14,905 nt of DNA from an uncultured Clostridia bacterium (GTDB lineage Bacteria > Bacillota_I > Bacilli_A > RF39 > UBA660): positions 1 through 14,905 of the forward strand of contig CANORX010000006.1 in the NCBI GenBank assembly GCA_947569225.1. The letters are read 5' to 3'. Within the stretch, counting starts at the first letter, position 1. Each line of letters starts with the position of its first letter. The notes beneath the pieces are model-generated. The model was given only the letters and a program-made list of their open reading frames with translations, had not been told where the DNA came from and made no database searches. This document shows, piece by piece, positions 1 to 6,836 of this stretch. The position numbers and the translations under genes were made by a program.

Positions 1-42
1 ATTATGGGTGTGAAGTTGCCATAAATTAACAGAAATATTTGT

Positions 43-71
43 TTGATTTTTTAAGAGTTTTATCTTATAAT
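43..71 (+). promoter_or_regulatory. Sigma-A promoter of the radical SAM cassette
   Basis: TTGATT at 43-48 and TATAAT at 66-71 are separated by 17 bp, close to the sigma-A consensus. The strong ribosome site GAGGTG (79-84) and the ATG at 90 follow at once, so the 5' leader is very short. No other convincing promoter is visible before 3622, so the genes up to there are probably cotranscribed. Confidence 0.7.
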
Positions 72-89
72 ATATCATGAGGTGTTCAT

Positions 90-1334
90 ATGGATTTGAA
101 AGAAAAATTAACTATTCTTACTGAATCTGCTAAATATGATGTTTCTTGTTCTTCTAGTGGTAGTAATAGAGTTTCAGATAAAACTGGTATAGGAAATGCG
201 GCTAGTTGTGGTATATGTCATTCTTTTGCATCTGATGGTAGATGTCATTCTTTTGCATCTGATGGTAGATGTATTTCTTTACTTAAAATATTAATGACTA
301 ATTCTTGTATTTATGATTGTAAGTATTGTTTAAATAGAAAAAGCAATGATATTAAAAGGGCAGTATTTACACCTGAAGAAATTTGTGAGGTTACTATTAA
401 TTTTTATCGTCGTAATTATATAGAAGGTTTATTTTTAAGTTCAGGAATAATAAAAAGTCCTGATTATACAATGGAGCTAATGATAAAAGCAATATCAATG
501 TTAAGAAATAAATATCATTTTGGTGGGTATATACATGCTAAAGCTATTCCTGGTGCTAGTGAGATGTTGTTAAAAGTATTAGGAAATCTAGTGGATAGAT
601 TAAGTGCTAATATAGAATTACCTACAGAAAAAGGTCTTAAGTTATTAGCACCTAATAAAAATAAGGGAGATGTGAGTAAAATTATGCATTATGTGAAAGA
701 TAATCGTAGTAGACATTATGTTCCTGCAGGTCAAAGTACTCAGATGATAGTGGGTGCCAGTCAAGAAAGTGATTTAGATATAATGGAGAAAAGTTCACAT
801 ATGTATAATAAATATGATTTGAAGCGTGTTTTTTATTCGGCATATGTTCCTGTTAATAAAGATAGTTTATTACCTTCTATAGAAAAGCCACCACTAAGAC
901 GCGAGAATAGGCTTTATCAGGCAGATTGGTTACTTAGGTTTTATAATTTTAAAGTTAGTGATTTACTTGATAAAGATAATCCGAATTTTAATATTTTAAT
1001 TGACCCTAAAGCTGATTATGCACTTAGACATATAGATGAGTTTCCTAAAGAAATTAATAAATGTTCTTATTATGATTTGTTAAAAGTTCCTGGAATAGGT
1101 GTTACTTCTGCTAAAAGAATAATATCTTGTAGGCGTAATTTTGTGATTAAGTTCGATGATTTAAAAAGAATGGGTGTTGTGTTGAAAAGAGCTAAGTATT
1201 TTATAACTTGCAGTGGAAAATATTTTACTAATTATGATTTTTTTAGGAAAGATTTTATAGAGCATAATTTAATTTTGGAAGATAATTTTTCAAAGGCAAG
1301 TAATGTTATGCAGTTATCATTATTTAATGAATAA
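90..1334 (+). CDS. Putative DNA modification/repair radical SAM protein (TIGR03916 type)
   Basis: This 414-residue protein matches the radical SAM family found next to uracil-DNA-glycosylase-like or DUF4130 proteins, from its N-terminal AKYDVSCSSSGSNR to GLFLSSGIIKSPDYT, AIPGA and LSANIELPTE. The cluster-binding CxxxCxxC is C73, C77, C80 (SCIYDCKYC). A helix-hairpin-helix DNA-binding segment, LLKVPGIGVTSAKRI, lies near residues 333-347. The extreme C-terminus contains QLSLF (408-412), which matches the bacterial sliding-clamp binding pentapeptide. The reaction is not established for this family; a role in DNA repair or modification is inferred from the HhH domain and partners. Oddity: the segment CHSFASDGR is present twice in tandem (43-51 and 52-60), adding a cysteine just before the cluster motif. 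The start is fixed by GAGGTG five bases upstream. The gene overlaps the next by 8 bp. Confidence 0.9.
   Translation: MDLKEKLTILTESAKYDVSCSSSGSNRVSDKTGIGNAASCGICHSFASDGRCHSFASDGRCISLLKILMTNSCIYDCKYCLNRKSNDIKRAVFTPEEICEVTINFYRRNYIEGLFLSSGIIKSPDYTMELMIKAISMLRNKYHFGGYIHAKAIPGASEMLLKVLGNLVDRLSANIELPTEKGLKLLAPNKNKGDVSKIMHYVKDNRSRHYVPAGQSTQMIVGASQESDLDIMEKSSHMYNKYDLKRVFYSAYVPVNKDSLLPSIEKPPLRRENRLYQADWLLRFYNFKVSDLLDKDNPNFNILIDPKADYALRHIDEFPKEINKCSYYDLLKVPGIGVTSAKRIISCRRNFVIKFDDLKRMGVVLKRAKYFITCSGKYFTNYDFFRKDFIEHNLILEDNFSKASNVMQLSLFNE
216..269 (+). repeat. Exact 2 x 27-bp in-frame tandem duplication
   Basis: Bases 216-242 and 243-269 are identical 27-bp units, followed by the TGT that would begin a third. 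Each unit encodes CHSFASDGR. From memory of the family, members normally have a single CHS(F/W)xxDGRC segment here, so this looks like a recent local duplication. The frame is preserved. Confidence 0.95.
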
Positions 1335-2073
1335 AGTTTATATTTATGAGGGTGATTTTTTAAGCCTAATTAATTTAGTTTTTTATTTAATTAGTAATAA
1401 TATTAAACCTGGTTCTATAAAAAATGAAAGTTATTTTCCTAATTTGTTTGAAGATGTAATAAAATTTGATTATAAAGATGATTTTAATAATATAGATAAA
1501 ATTATTAAGTATTTTGGTAAAAGTGTTTTTAGAATTATTTATTATGTGTTTTTGTCTAGTGATGAGAATAAAGAATTAATTATTTATTATTTTTGTTTAA
1601 ATACTTTTAAGTTTAAGAAAAGTATTGTTTATAGAAGAGATTTAAAGTGCGTTAGTGAAGCTCTCAGGCTTACACAGTATGTTTCAAGAGAAACTCACAA
1701 GTATAAGGGTTTTTTAAGGTTTAGAGAGTTAGAGAATAAGGTTTTATATGCAGAGATAGAGCCTGTTAATGATATTTTATTTTTAATTTCTAATCATTTT
1801 GCTAAAAGGTTAAAGAATGAGTATTGGATTATTAAGGATGTTAAGAGGAATATTTTAAGTATTTATGATAAGAATAATTTTGTTATAGTTTTTGATGATG
1901 AGTTTGTTATTTCTACAAATAATGTTAGTGATGATGAGGAAATGTTTGTTGATTTATGGAAAGTGTTTTATAAGTCTGTGGGTATAAGTGAAAGAAAAAA
2001 TGATAGGTGTAGAATGAATTTTATGCCTAAGAGATATTGGAAATATATTATAGAAATGAGTGATGAATTATAA
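1327..2073 (+). CDS. DUF4130-containing putative DNA metabolism protein (TIGR03915 type)
   Basis: This 248-residue protein is the usual partner of the preceding radical SAM gene. Family landmarks are visible in order: the N-terminal MNKVYIYEGDF strand, RETHKYKGFLRFRE (121-134), AEIEPVNDIL (142-151), HFAKRL (157-162), WIIKDVKR (167-174) and a C-terminal ERKN...MPKRYWKY block. The same DUF4130 module occurs fused to a uracil-DNA-glycosylase-like domain in other bacteria, which supports a DNA repair role, but no reaction is known. The start chosen is ATG 1327, overlapping the upstream stop (ATGAATAA), because the family begins at this beta strand. An in-frame ATG at 1303 with AAGG (1293-1296) upstream would add eight residues and is the alternative; translation is probably coupled either way. 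Confidence 0.88.
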   Translation: MNKVYIYEGDFLSLINLVFYLISNNIKPGSIKNESYFPNLFEDVIKFDYKDDFNNIDKIIKYFGKSVFRIIYYVFLSSDENKELIIYYFCLNTFKFKKSIVYRRDLKCVSEALRLTQYVSRETHKYKGFLRFRELENKVLYAEIEPVNDILFLISNHFAKRLKNEYWIIKDVKRNILSIYDKNNFVIVFDDEFVISTNNVSDDEEMFVDLWKVFYKSVGISERKNDRCRMNFMPKRYWKYIIEMSDEL

Positions 2074-2108
2074 AAAGAATTGTAAGTGGAACTATTTTAA
2101 AGGATAAA

Positions 2109-2900
2109 ATGAGAGAAGCTATTAATTTGCTATGTGACACAGTTAAATTTACTTTAGGGCCTAAAGGTTGTAATGTTATTATAGATTCTTCTAATTATAG
2201 TCCTTTTATTACTAATGATGGAGTTACTATTGCTGAGAATATTGGTAGTGATGATGAAGTGGTTAATACTATTTTAGAACTTGCTAAAGAGGCTTCGGTT
2301 GTTACTAATAAGAATGTTGGTGATGGTACTACTACAACTTTGGTTATTTTGCAGAGTCTTTTTAATTTAAGTATGGATTTGATAGATAATGGTGAGAATC
2401 TTATAAAAGTAAAAAAGCAATTAAATGATTGTTTAGATGATATACTTAAATTTTCATATAAAGAGAAGATTTCTATTAATAATAAGTTGATTTATAATAT
2501 TGCTAATATAGCTTGTAATGATTCTTTAATGGCAGGTGTTGTCAGTGAAGTTTTTTCTAATATTTCTTTTAAGGAAGCAATAAGTATTAAGGAAATAGAA
2601 GAGCCTCTTATTAGAGTTAAATATTTTAGTGGTTATAATTTTCAATGTATTCTTCCATCTGTTTTGTTTTTAAAGGATAAAATAACGTTAAATTATAAAG
2701 ATAGTTGTGTTTTAATTTTAGATGATGTTCTTAGTGATTTAGAAAATATTAGTGTTATTTTAAATGATTTTTTTGATACAAGTAAGAGCTTGGTTATTAT
2801 TGCTAATGATTTTTCTTCAAATGTTGTTAATGAAATACTTTCTTATGTGTTAAATGGAGAGTTAAATTGTTTGTTAGTTAAGATAAATGATTATGTATGA
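2109..2900 (+). CDS. GroEL-like chaperonin, N-terminal half (split gene)
   Basis: This is a divergent group I chaperonin (Cpn60) covering the N-terminal equatorial, intermediate and most of the apical domain. The ATP-site motifs are intact: TLGPKG (15-20), ITNDGVTIA with D37, and GDGTTT (71-76). The reading stops at TGA 2898-2900, just where family members have the KAPGFGDRR segment, and the rest of the protein follows in another frame (overlap ATGA). Homology also extends upstream of ATG 2109: bases 2073-2108 read KRIVSGTILKDK in frame, matching the GroEL N-terminal strand, but no ATG, GTG or TTG precedes it. ATG 2109 itself has AAAGGA (2099-2104) four bases away. No groES lies nearby and no CIRCE precedes the gene. 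It may be a frameshifted gene, a sequence error, or a genuinely two-piece paralogue. Confidence 0.8.
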   Translation: MREAINLLCDTVKFTLGPKGCNVIIDSSNYSPFITNDGVTIAENIGSDDEVVNTILELAKEASVVTNKNVGDGTTTTLVILQSLFNLSMDLIDNGENLIKVKKQLNDCLDDILKFSYKEKISINNKLIYNIANIACNDSLMAGVVSEVFSNISFKEAISIKEIEEPLIRVKYFSGYNFQCILPSVLFLKDKITLNYKDSCVLILDDVLSDLENISVILNDFFDTSKSLVIIANDFSSNVVNEILSYVLNGELNCLLVKINDYV

Positions 2901-3622
2901 GGCTTAGATTTGTAGAAAAGGATTTGGAAGCTATAAGTGGGGCGAAGATTGTTAATAGTGAAAGAGATGTTAGTGTTAATAGTTTAGGTTTATTTAAAAA
3001 TGTTTTTGTGACTAAGGATAATTTCAGAGTGGATTTTTCTATTAATAATAGTATTAAAAAATATGTTTTAGATATAGAAAAAGAGTTATTGTCTGTTAGT
3101 GATGATTATTTGAAAGAATTTTATTTTAATAGGTTATCTATGTTTGATAAGGGTACTGCTCAGATAGAGATTGGTGCTTTTACTAAAACAGAGTTAAGAG
3201 AGAAAAGAATGCGTTTAGATGATGCTTTATGTGCTGTTTATTCTTCAAGTGAAGGTGTTTTGATTGGTGGGGGAGTTACTCTTTTAAAGGTTTCTAGTTT
3301 TTTAAATAATGAAAGTAAGGTTAATTCTATATGGAAAAAATCTTTAGAAATTCCTTTTCTACAATTAATGTGGAATTCAGGTTTAAATTATGAAGATATT
3401 AAGAGTAAATTAGGAAATGATAAGTATAAATTTGTTTATAATGTTAATGATAATTCTTTTGAGAATGTTAATGATACTTATGTAGTGGATTCTTATAAGG
3501 TTGTTGTTAATTCTTTAGTTAATGCTTGTTCTATTGCAAGTATGTTAATTACTACAAATAGCTTGGTTATTAATGAACAGTTAAATAATTTAAATAAGGT
3601 AAGTGATTATGGTGATATTTAA
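2897..3622 (+). CDS. GroEL-like chaperonin, C-terminal half (split gene)
   Basis: The 241 residues continue the chaperonin with no gap in the alignment. RFVEKDLEAISGAKIV corresponds to the apical helix after KAPGFGDRR, KNVFVTKDN to the apical-intermediate return, and TELREKRMRLDDAL contains the aspartate equivalent to GroEL D398 (D109 here). EGVLIGGGVTLLKV and VVDSYKVVVNSLVNACSIASMLITT are the C-terminal equatorial strands. There is no GGM-rich tail. The ATG overlaps the upstream stop as ATGA, an arrangement that allows termination-reinitiation, yet one extra base before it (TAT GGT ATG) would fuse both halves and give Y-G-M-R, matching the family F-G-D-R. No ribosome site of its own is evident. 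Confidence 0.78.
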   Translation: MRLRFVEKDLEAISGAKIVNSERDVSVNSLGLFKNVFVTKDNFRVDFSINNSIKKYVLDIEKELLSVSDDYLKEFYFNRLSMFDKGTAQIEIGAFTKTELREKRMRLDDALCAVYSSSEGVLIGGGVTLLKVSSFLNNESKVNSIWKKSLEIPFLQLMWNSGLNYEDIKSKLGNDKYKFVYNVNDNSFENVNDTYVVDSYKVVVNSLVNACSIASMLITTNSLVINEQLNNLNKVSDYGDI

Positions 3623-3625
3623 TTT

Positions 3626-3655
3626 TTGCACTTCATTTTAGTTTTGTCATAGTAT
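3626..3655 (+). promoter_or_regulatory. Possible promoter of the SDR gene
   Basis: TTGCAC (3626-3631) and TAGTAT (3650-3655) are 18 bp apart in the short gap after the chaperonin. The match is modest, and read-through from upstream is equally possible. Confidence 0.35.
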
Positions 3656-3671
3656 ATATTGGGTGATTTAA

Positions 3672-4592
3672 ATGGATTTTGATTATCATTTTGGTAATGA
3701 GGCGTATAAATATTTTGATGATTTTGGAATTAAGTACACGAAATATTGTAAAATGGCGCCTATGCAGTCTCAAAGTAATCAACCTGGTAAAGAGTTTTTG
3801 ATGACTCCTAGACCTGTTTTTGACAATCCTAAATATTTAGGTAGTGGTAAATTAAAGGATAAAGTAGTTATTGTTACAGGAGGAGATAGTGGTTTAGGTA
3901 GGGCTGCTTCTGTTATTTTTGTTAAGGAAGGCGCGAATGTGGTTATTCCATATTATAATGAGCATGAGGATGCTAATGAGACGAAAGAGTATATAGAGAA
4001 GTTAGGTGGAAAGTGTTTGTTACTTTCTGGTGATATTAGTGATAAAAACTTTTGTAAATATGTTGTAGAGAAAACTTTAGAGACTTTTGGTAGGATAGAT
4101 GTTTTAGTTAATAATGCGGGTGTTCAATATCAGGCAGATTGTTTAAGCGATATTAGTGACGAGCAGTTTGATAGGACAATGAAAGTTAATGTTTATGGTA
4201 TGTTTTATTTGACTAAAGAGGTTTTGCCTTATTTAGAAAAGGGATCTTCTATTATTAATTTAAGTTCTATTACAACTTTTTATGGTGAGCCACAGTTAAT
4301 TGATTATGTTACTACAAAGGGTGCAGTTGTAGGTTTTACAAGAAGTCTTGCTAGAAATTTGGCTTTAAAGGGTATAAGAGTTAATGCTATTGCACCTGGA
4401 TTTTTTTGGACACCACTGCAACCAGCGTGTTGGGTAGAGGAAAAGATTCCTTCTTTAGGTAGTAATTCGGCTATGGCTAGGGGCGCTATGCCGTATGAAC
4501 TTGCACCTACTTTTGTTTATTTAGCAAGTGATGATTCTAGTTATGTTACTGGTCAGGTTATTCATAATAATGGTGGCGAAGTTATGGGTTAG
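3672..4592 (+). CDS. SDR family oxidoreductase (YhdF/YghA type)
   Basis: This 306-residue protein is an NAD(P)-dependent short-chain dehydrogenase with the long N-terminal extension typical of the YhdF/YhxC/YghA group, including QSQSNQPGKEFLMTPRP at about 33-48. The cofactor motif is TGGDSGLG (69-76), followed by NNAG (147-150), the catalytic serine S199 and YVTTK (Y212, K216), with PGFFWTPLQP after it. Length agrees with this group (about 290-300). In Bacillus, relatives are general-stress proteins of uncertain substrate, so a specific reaction cannot be assigned. The substrate is probably a small carbonyl or alcohol. GGGTGATTTAA precedes the ATG. The gene looks intact and stands alone between the chaperonin and small unknown genes. 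Confidence 0.88.
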   Translation: MDFDYHFGNEAYKYFDDFGIKYTKYCKMAPMQSQSNQPGKEFLMTPRPVFDNPKYLGSGKLKDKVVIVTGGDSGLGRAASVIFVKEGANVVIPYYNEHEDANETKEYIEKLGGKCLLLSGDISDKNFCKYVVEKTLETFGRIDVLVNNAGVQYQADCLSDISDEQFDRTMKVNVYGMFYLTKEVLPYLEKGSSIINLSSITTFYGEPQLIDYVTTKGAVVGFTRSLARNLALKGIRVNAIAPGFFWTPLQPACWVEEKIPSLGSNSAMARGAMPYELAPTFVYLASDDSSYVTGQVIHNNGGEVMG

Positions 4593-4609
4593 TTTTTACT
4601 AATCTTTTA
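4587..4609 (+). terminator. Weak stem-loop over the SDR stop codon
   Basis: GGTTAG (4587-4592) pairs with CTAATC (4599-4604) through one G-U pair around a six-base loop, followed by TTTTAT. The stem is AT-rich and short, so this is a weak terminator candidate that includes the TAG stop. Confidence 0.35.
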
Positions 4610-4663
4610 TTATATTTTATTTTTATAATATGTGTGATAAAATGTAAATAGAAGGTGATACAG

Positions 4664-5116
4664 ATGAATGATGGCTGGAGAATGAAAATTGGTAAAAAAA
4701 GAAAATCTAATGAGTTAGACTGGAGAATTTATTTACAGAAAGAGTATGTGGATTTTGTAGATGAAGTTTTATATTTGTCTCAAATTTATGATTGGAGCTT
4801 TTGGGGTGGAGGTAATGGTAATTATGCTATAACTTTATGTCAAAATATAGTTCATGGTTTATATATTTCAATTAAATTAAATGCTAGTGATAATTATAAA
4901 TATTATGCTAGTTTTGAAAGTGCTTATAATCCTAATAATGTTCTTAATAGTTCTTATGTAGAGTATATAGGTTCTAATAAAGAAGAGGCTTTAAAGTTTA
5001 TAAAAAAATATTTTGATGATAATCAATATGAGAGTACATTTGAAAGAAATGTTATTATGGGGAATGCATATGACACATATATATTAAATAAATTGTTGGC
5101 TATGGAAGAAATTTAA
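4664..5116 (+). CDS. Hypothetical protein, about 150 aa
   Basis: I do not recognise this protein. It is soluble, with no signal peptide or membrane segment. It has a basic start (GKKRKSNELDWR), a glycine-aromatic patch WSFWGGGNGNY, then alternating polar/hydrophobic stretches suggesting beta strands (GLYISIKLN, YYASFES) and a charged helix SNKEEALKFIKKYFDD. The start ATG 4664 is preferred because AGAAGGTG (4650-4657) lies six bases upstream. An in-frame GTG at 4655 overlaps that ribosome site and is unlikely to be used. Codon use (T-ending codons, AGT serine) matches its plus-strand neighbours, so it appears native. Its link to flanking genes is unknown. Confidence 0.7.
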   Translation: MNDGWRMKIGKKRKSNELDWRIYLQKEYVDFVDEVLYLSQIYDWSFWGGGNGNYAITLCQNIVHGLYISIKLNASDNYKYYASFESAYNPNNVLNSSYVEYIGSNKEEALKFIKKYFDDNQYESTFERNVIMGNAYDTYILNKLLAMEEI

Positions 5117-5175
5117 TTATATTTTATTATGAATATAAAAATGAGTTTTTATTATAATTAATTTAGGAGGGTGTT

Positions 5176-5700
5176 ATGGTTAAGAAGAGTATGAAAGAAA
5201 ATAGGTTTAATGATGATATTATAAGTATTATTAATGCTATTTCTATGTTAGTTACTTATATTATTATTGGTTTTGTAATGTATTTTAAAAAGGATTTTTT
5301 TGGTAGTGTTACAAAGGCAATTATAATAGGGTTTACTGTTGTTGGTTTTCTTGGAATAATTACTGAAGGCAGAAAATTAAATTTAAGTTATAAGATGAAA
5401 GGTTTGGATAGTGTTCTTATTGGTAGTGTTGTTCTAGTTATGTTTTATTTGATGAGGACATTTATAGATATTAGTAAATATAATGAGTTTTCTGTGTTTG
5501 TTTATCAAATAGTATTATTTTTGTTTATGCTTACAGGTATTTTTGTTTTTTGTAAGGGCGTTATGGAAATGATTTATTCAGTTAGTTTAAAAGCTAGTAA
5601 TAGTGGTTTTGGTAATGTGGTTTCTAGTGTTTTTATTATGATAGCGCAAGTAGTAGCTCTTATAGTTTTGTGTTTACAATTTTTTAATATAGTGTTTTAA
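5176..5700 (+). CDS. Hypothetical four-helix membrane protein
   Basis: This 174-residue protein of unknown function has four predicted membrane helices, near residues 17-37, 46-62, 80-95 and 107-126, and a further hydrophobic stretch at 147-170 that may be a fifth. The N-terminus is basic (MVKKSMKENR) and probably cytoplasmic. No catalytic or transport motif is visible. AGGAGG (5165-5170) five bases before the ATG is an excellent ribosome site. The next gene begins 28 bp downstream, so the two are probably cotranscribed. Confidence 0.72.
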   Translation: MVKKSMKENRFNDDIISIINAISMLVTYIIIGFVMYFKKDFFGSVTKAIIIGFTVVGFLGIITEGRKLNLSYKMKGLDSVLIGSVVLVMFYLMRTFIDISKYNEFSVFVYQIVLFLFMLTGIFVFCKGVMEMIYSVSLKASNSGFGNVVSSVFIMIAQVVALIVLCLQFFNIVF

Positions 5701-5728
5701 TTTGTCATATAATATATAGGAGCAGTTT

Positions 5729-6076
5729 ATGAATAATAATGCTTATAAAGATTTCATTAATCAAGATTTTAGAGGGCTTGCAAGTTGGATTTATAATTTT
5801 AATGGTTATGAGTTTACTTTGGTGGCAACACTAATTGCTTTTTTGATAGCTCCTGGTATGAGTATTAATGAACAAAATACTTTGGGAAACTTTTTTGAAC
5901 AAATGGGTCAGACTCTTCTTACTATTGCAGCTCAAAGTCAAACTGTGAAACATAAGAAAAAGCAAATTTCGACTTTGAGTGATGATGGTATAAATGATTT
6001 AAGAGAAGAAATACATAAGATTAAACAAGAGTTATATCAGTTAAGAAAAGATTCTTTGATGAATGATAATATTTAA
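5729..6076 (+). CDS. Small membrane-associated protein with coiled-coil tail
   Basis: The 115-residue protein has one hydrophobic segment (about 28-43, FTLVATLIAFLIAPGM), then an amphipathic region NEQNTLGNFFEQMGQTLLTIAAQ, then a charged helical C-terminus (about 82-108, DGINDLREEIHKIKQELYQLRK) with heptad-like leucine/isoleucine spacing. I do not assign a function. The shape (short membrane element plus coiled coil) recalls small Firmicutes scaffold or holin-like proteins, but that is only a resemblance. AGGAG (5718-5722) lies six bases before the ATG. It follows the membrane protein at 5176 closely. Confidence 0.7.
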   Translation: MNNNAYKDFINQDFRGLASWIYNFNGYEFTLVATLIAFLIAPGMSINEQNTLGNFFEQMGQTLLTIAAQSQTVKHKKKQISTLSDDGINDLREEIHKIKQELYQLRKDSLMNDNI

Positions 6077-6085
6077 AATGTTAAG

Positions 6086-6130
6086 TCTAGTTGACAAATT
6101 TCAAAGTCATATTGCTAGATTTTTTATTTT
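6086..6130 (+). terminator. Probable terminator before the XRE/DUF4097 pair
   Basis: Outer stem TCTAG (6086-6090) with CTAGA (6115-6119) and inner stem TGAC (6092-6095) with GTCA (6106-6109) form an interrupted hairpin followed by a T run (TTTTTTATTTT). A TTGACA at 6091-6096 lies inside it but has no well-spaced -10 box. Confidence 0.4.
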
Positions 6131-6138
6131 TGCGTGTG

Positions 6139-6144
6139 TATAAT
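6139..6144 (+). promoter_or_regulatory. -10 box before the XRE regulator
   Basis: A perfect TATAAT follows GTGTG, 24 bp before the GTG start. No good -35 lies 16-18 bp upstream, so this is either activator-dependent or weak. Confidence 0.45.
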
Positions 6145-6167
6145 TTTTAGTGAAAGAGGTGAAATAA

Positions 6168-6836
6168 GTGAATATAGGTGATAAAATTTTAGAGCTTAGA
6201 AAGTCTAGAGGGTATTCACAAGAGGATGTTGCTAATAAGTTAGATGTTTCAAGACAGACTATTTCTAAATGGGAGACTAATCAAAGTTTACCTGATTTAG
6301 ATAAGTTAATTCCGCTCTGTGAACTTTTTCAGATTAGTACTGATGAGTTATTATTGAATAAGAGTCATGAGAATATGAATGAAGAGAAGGTAATAGATAA
6401 TTCTATTTATATCAATAGAGCTATTAAAAATAAAAGAAAGTTTGCTATTAATTTATGTGTTTCAATTTTTTTGTATTTTGTTTCTGTTATGTGGGTTATT
6501 TTATCAGAAGGATTGGGTATTCAAGAAGAGATAGGTGTGGTAGGTTTTTTGGGTATTGCTTCTATAGGTACAATTATTATTATTTATACATGCATAGTAC
6601 ATTCTAATGATAAGAAGGATTTAGAGCTTATTAAAGGGAAAAAGAAGATTCAAGAGGATCCTACTGTTAAAGCTATTAATCAAATTTTTGCTTTAGTGAC
6701 TACGATTATCTATTTGTATTTAAGTTTTATGTCAGGGGCTTGGCATGTTACTTGGATTTTATGGGTTGTTTATGGGATTGTTTGTGATATTGTAGAATTA
6801 GTTTTTAAGTTAAAGGAGAAGGAAAATGAAAAATAG
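6168..6836 (+). CDS. XRE-family transcriptional regulator with membrane tail
   Basis: This 222-residue protein has an N-terminal Cro/CI-type helix-turn-helix (about 1-62: ILELRKSRGYSQEDVANKL, then VSRQTISKWE as recognition helix). The C-terminal half has four predicted membrane helices (about 92-113, 122-144, 168-187, 191-213), so it is a membrane-tethered DNA-binding protein. It begins with GTG; AGAGGTG (6155-6161) six bases upstream decides this start. The last 11 bp overlap the DUF4097 gene, so both are made together. XRE or PadR-type regulators beside DUF4097 proteins are common in Bacillota and are usually connected with envelope stress. The signal sensed here is unknown. Confidence 0.87.
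   Translation: MNIGDKILELRKSRGYSQEDVANKLDVSRQTISKWETNQSLPDLDKLIPLCELFQISTDELLLNKSHENMNEEKVIDNSIYINRAIKNKRKFAINLCVSIFLYFVSVMWVILSEGLGIQEEIGVVGFLGIASIGTIIIIYTCIVHSNDKKDLELIKGKKKIQEDPTVKAINQIFALVTTIIYLYLSFMSGAWHVTWILWVVYGIVCDIVELVFKLKEKENEK

Noticed and set aside
90..2073. Radical SAM plus DUF4130 as a phage-defence system
   Set aside because: Both belong to a known housekeeping-like DNA repair pair, and no nuclease, effector or mobile-element signature is adjacent.
6091..6096. Perfect TTGACA as -35 of the XRE gene
   Set aside because: The nearest -10-like sequences are 19 bp (TAGATT) or 42 bp away. The hexamer is better explained as part of the terminator-like hairpin.
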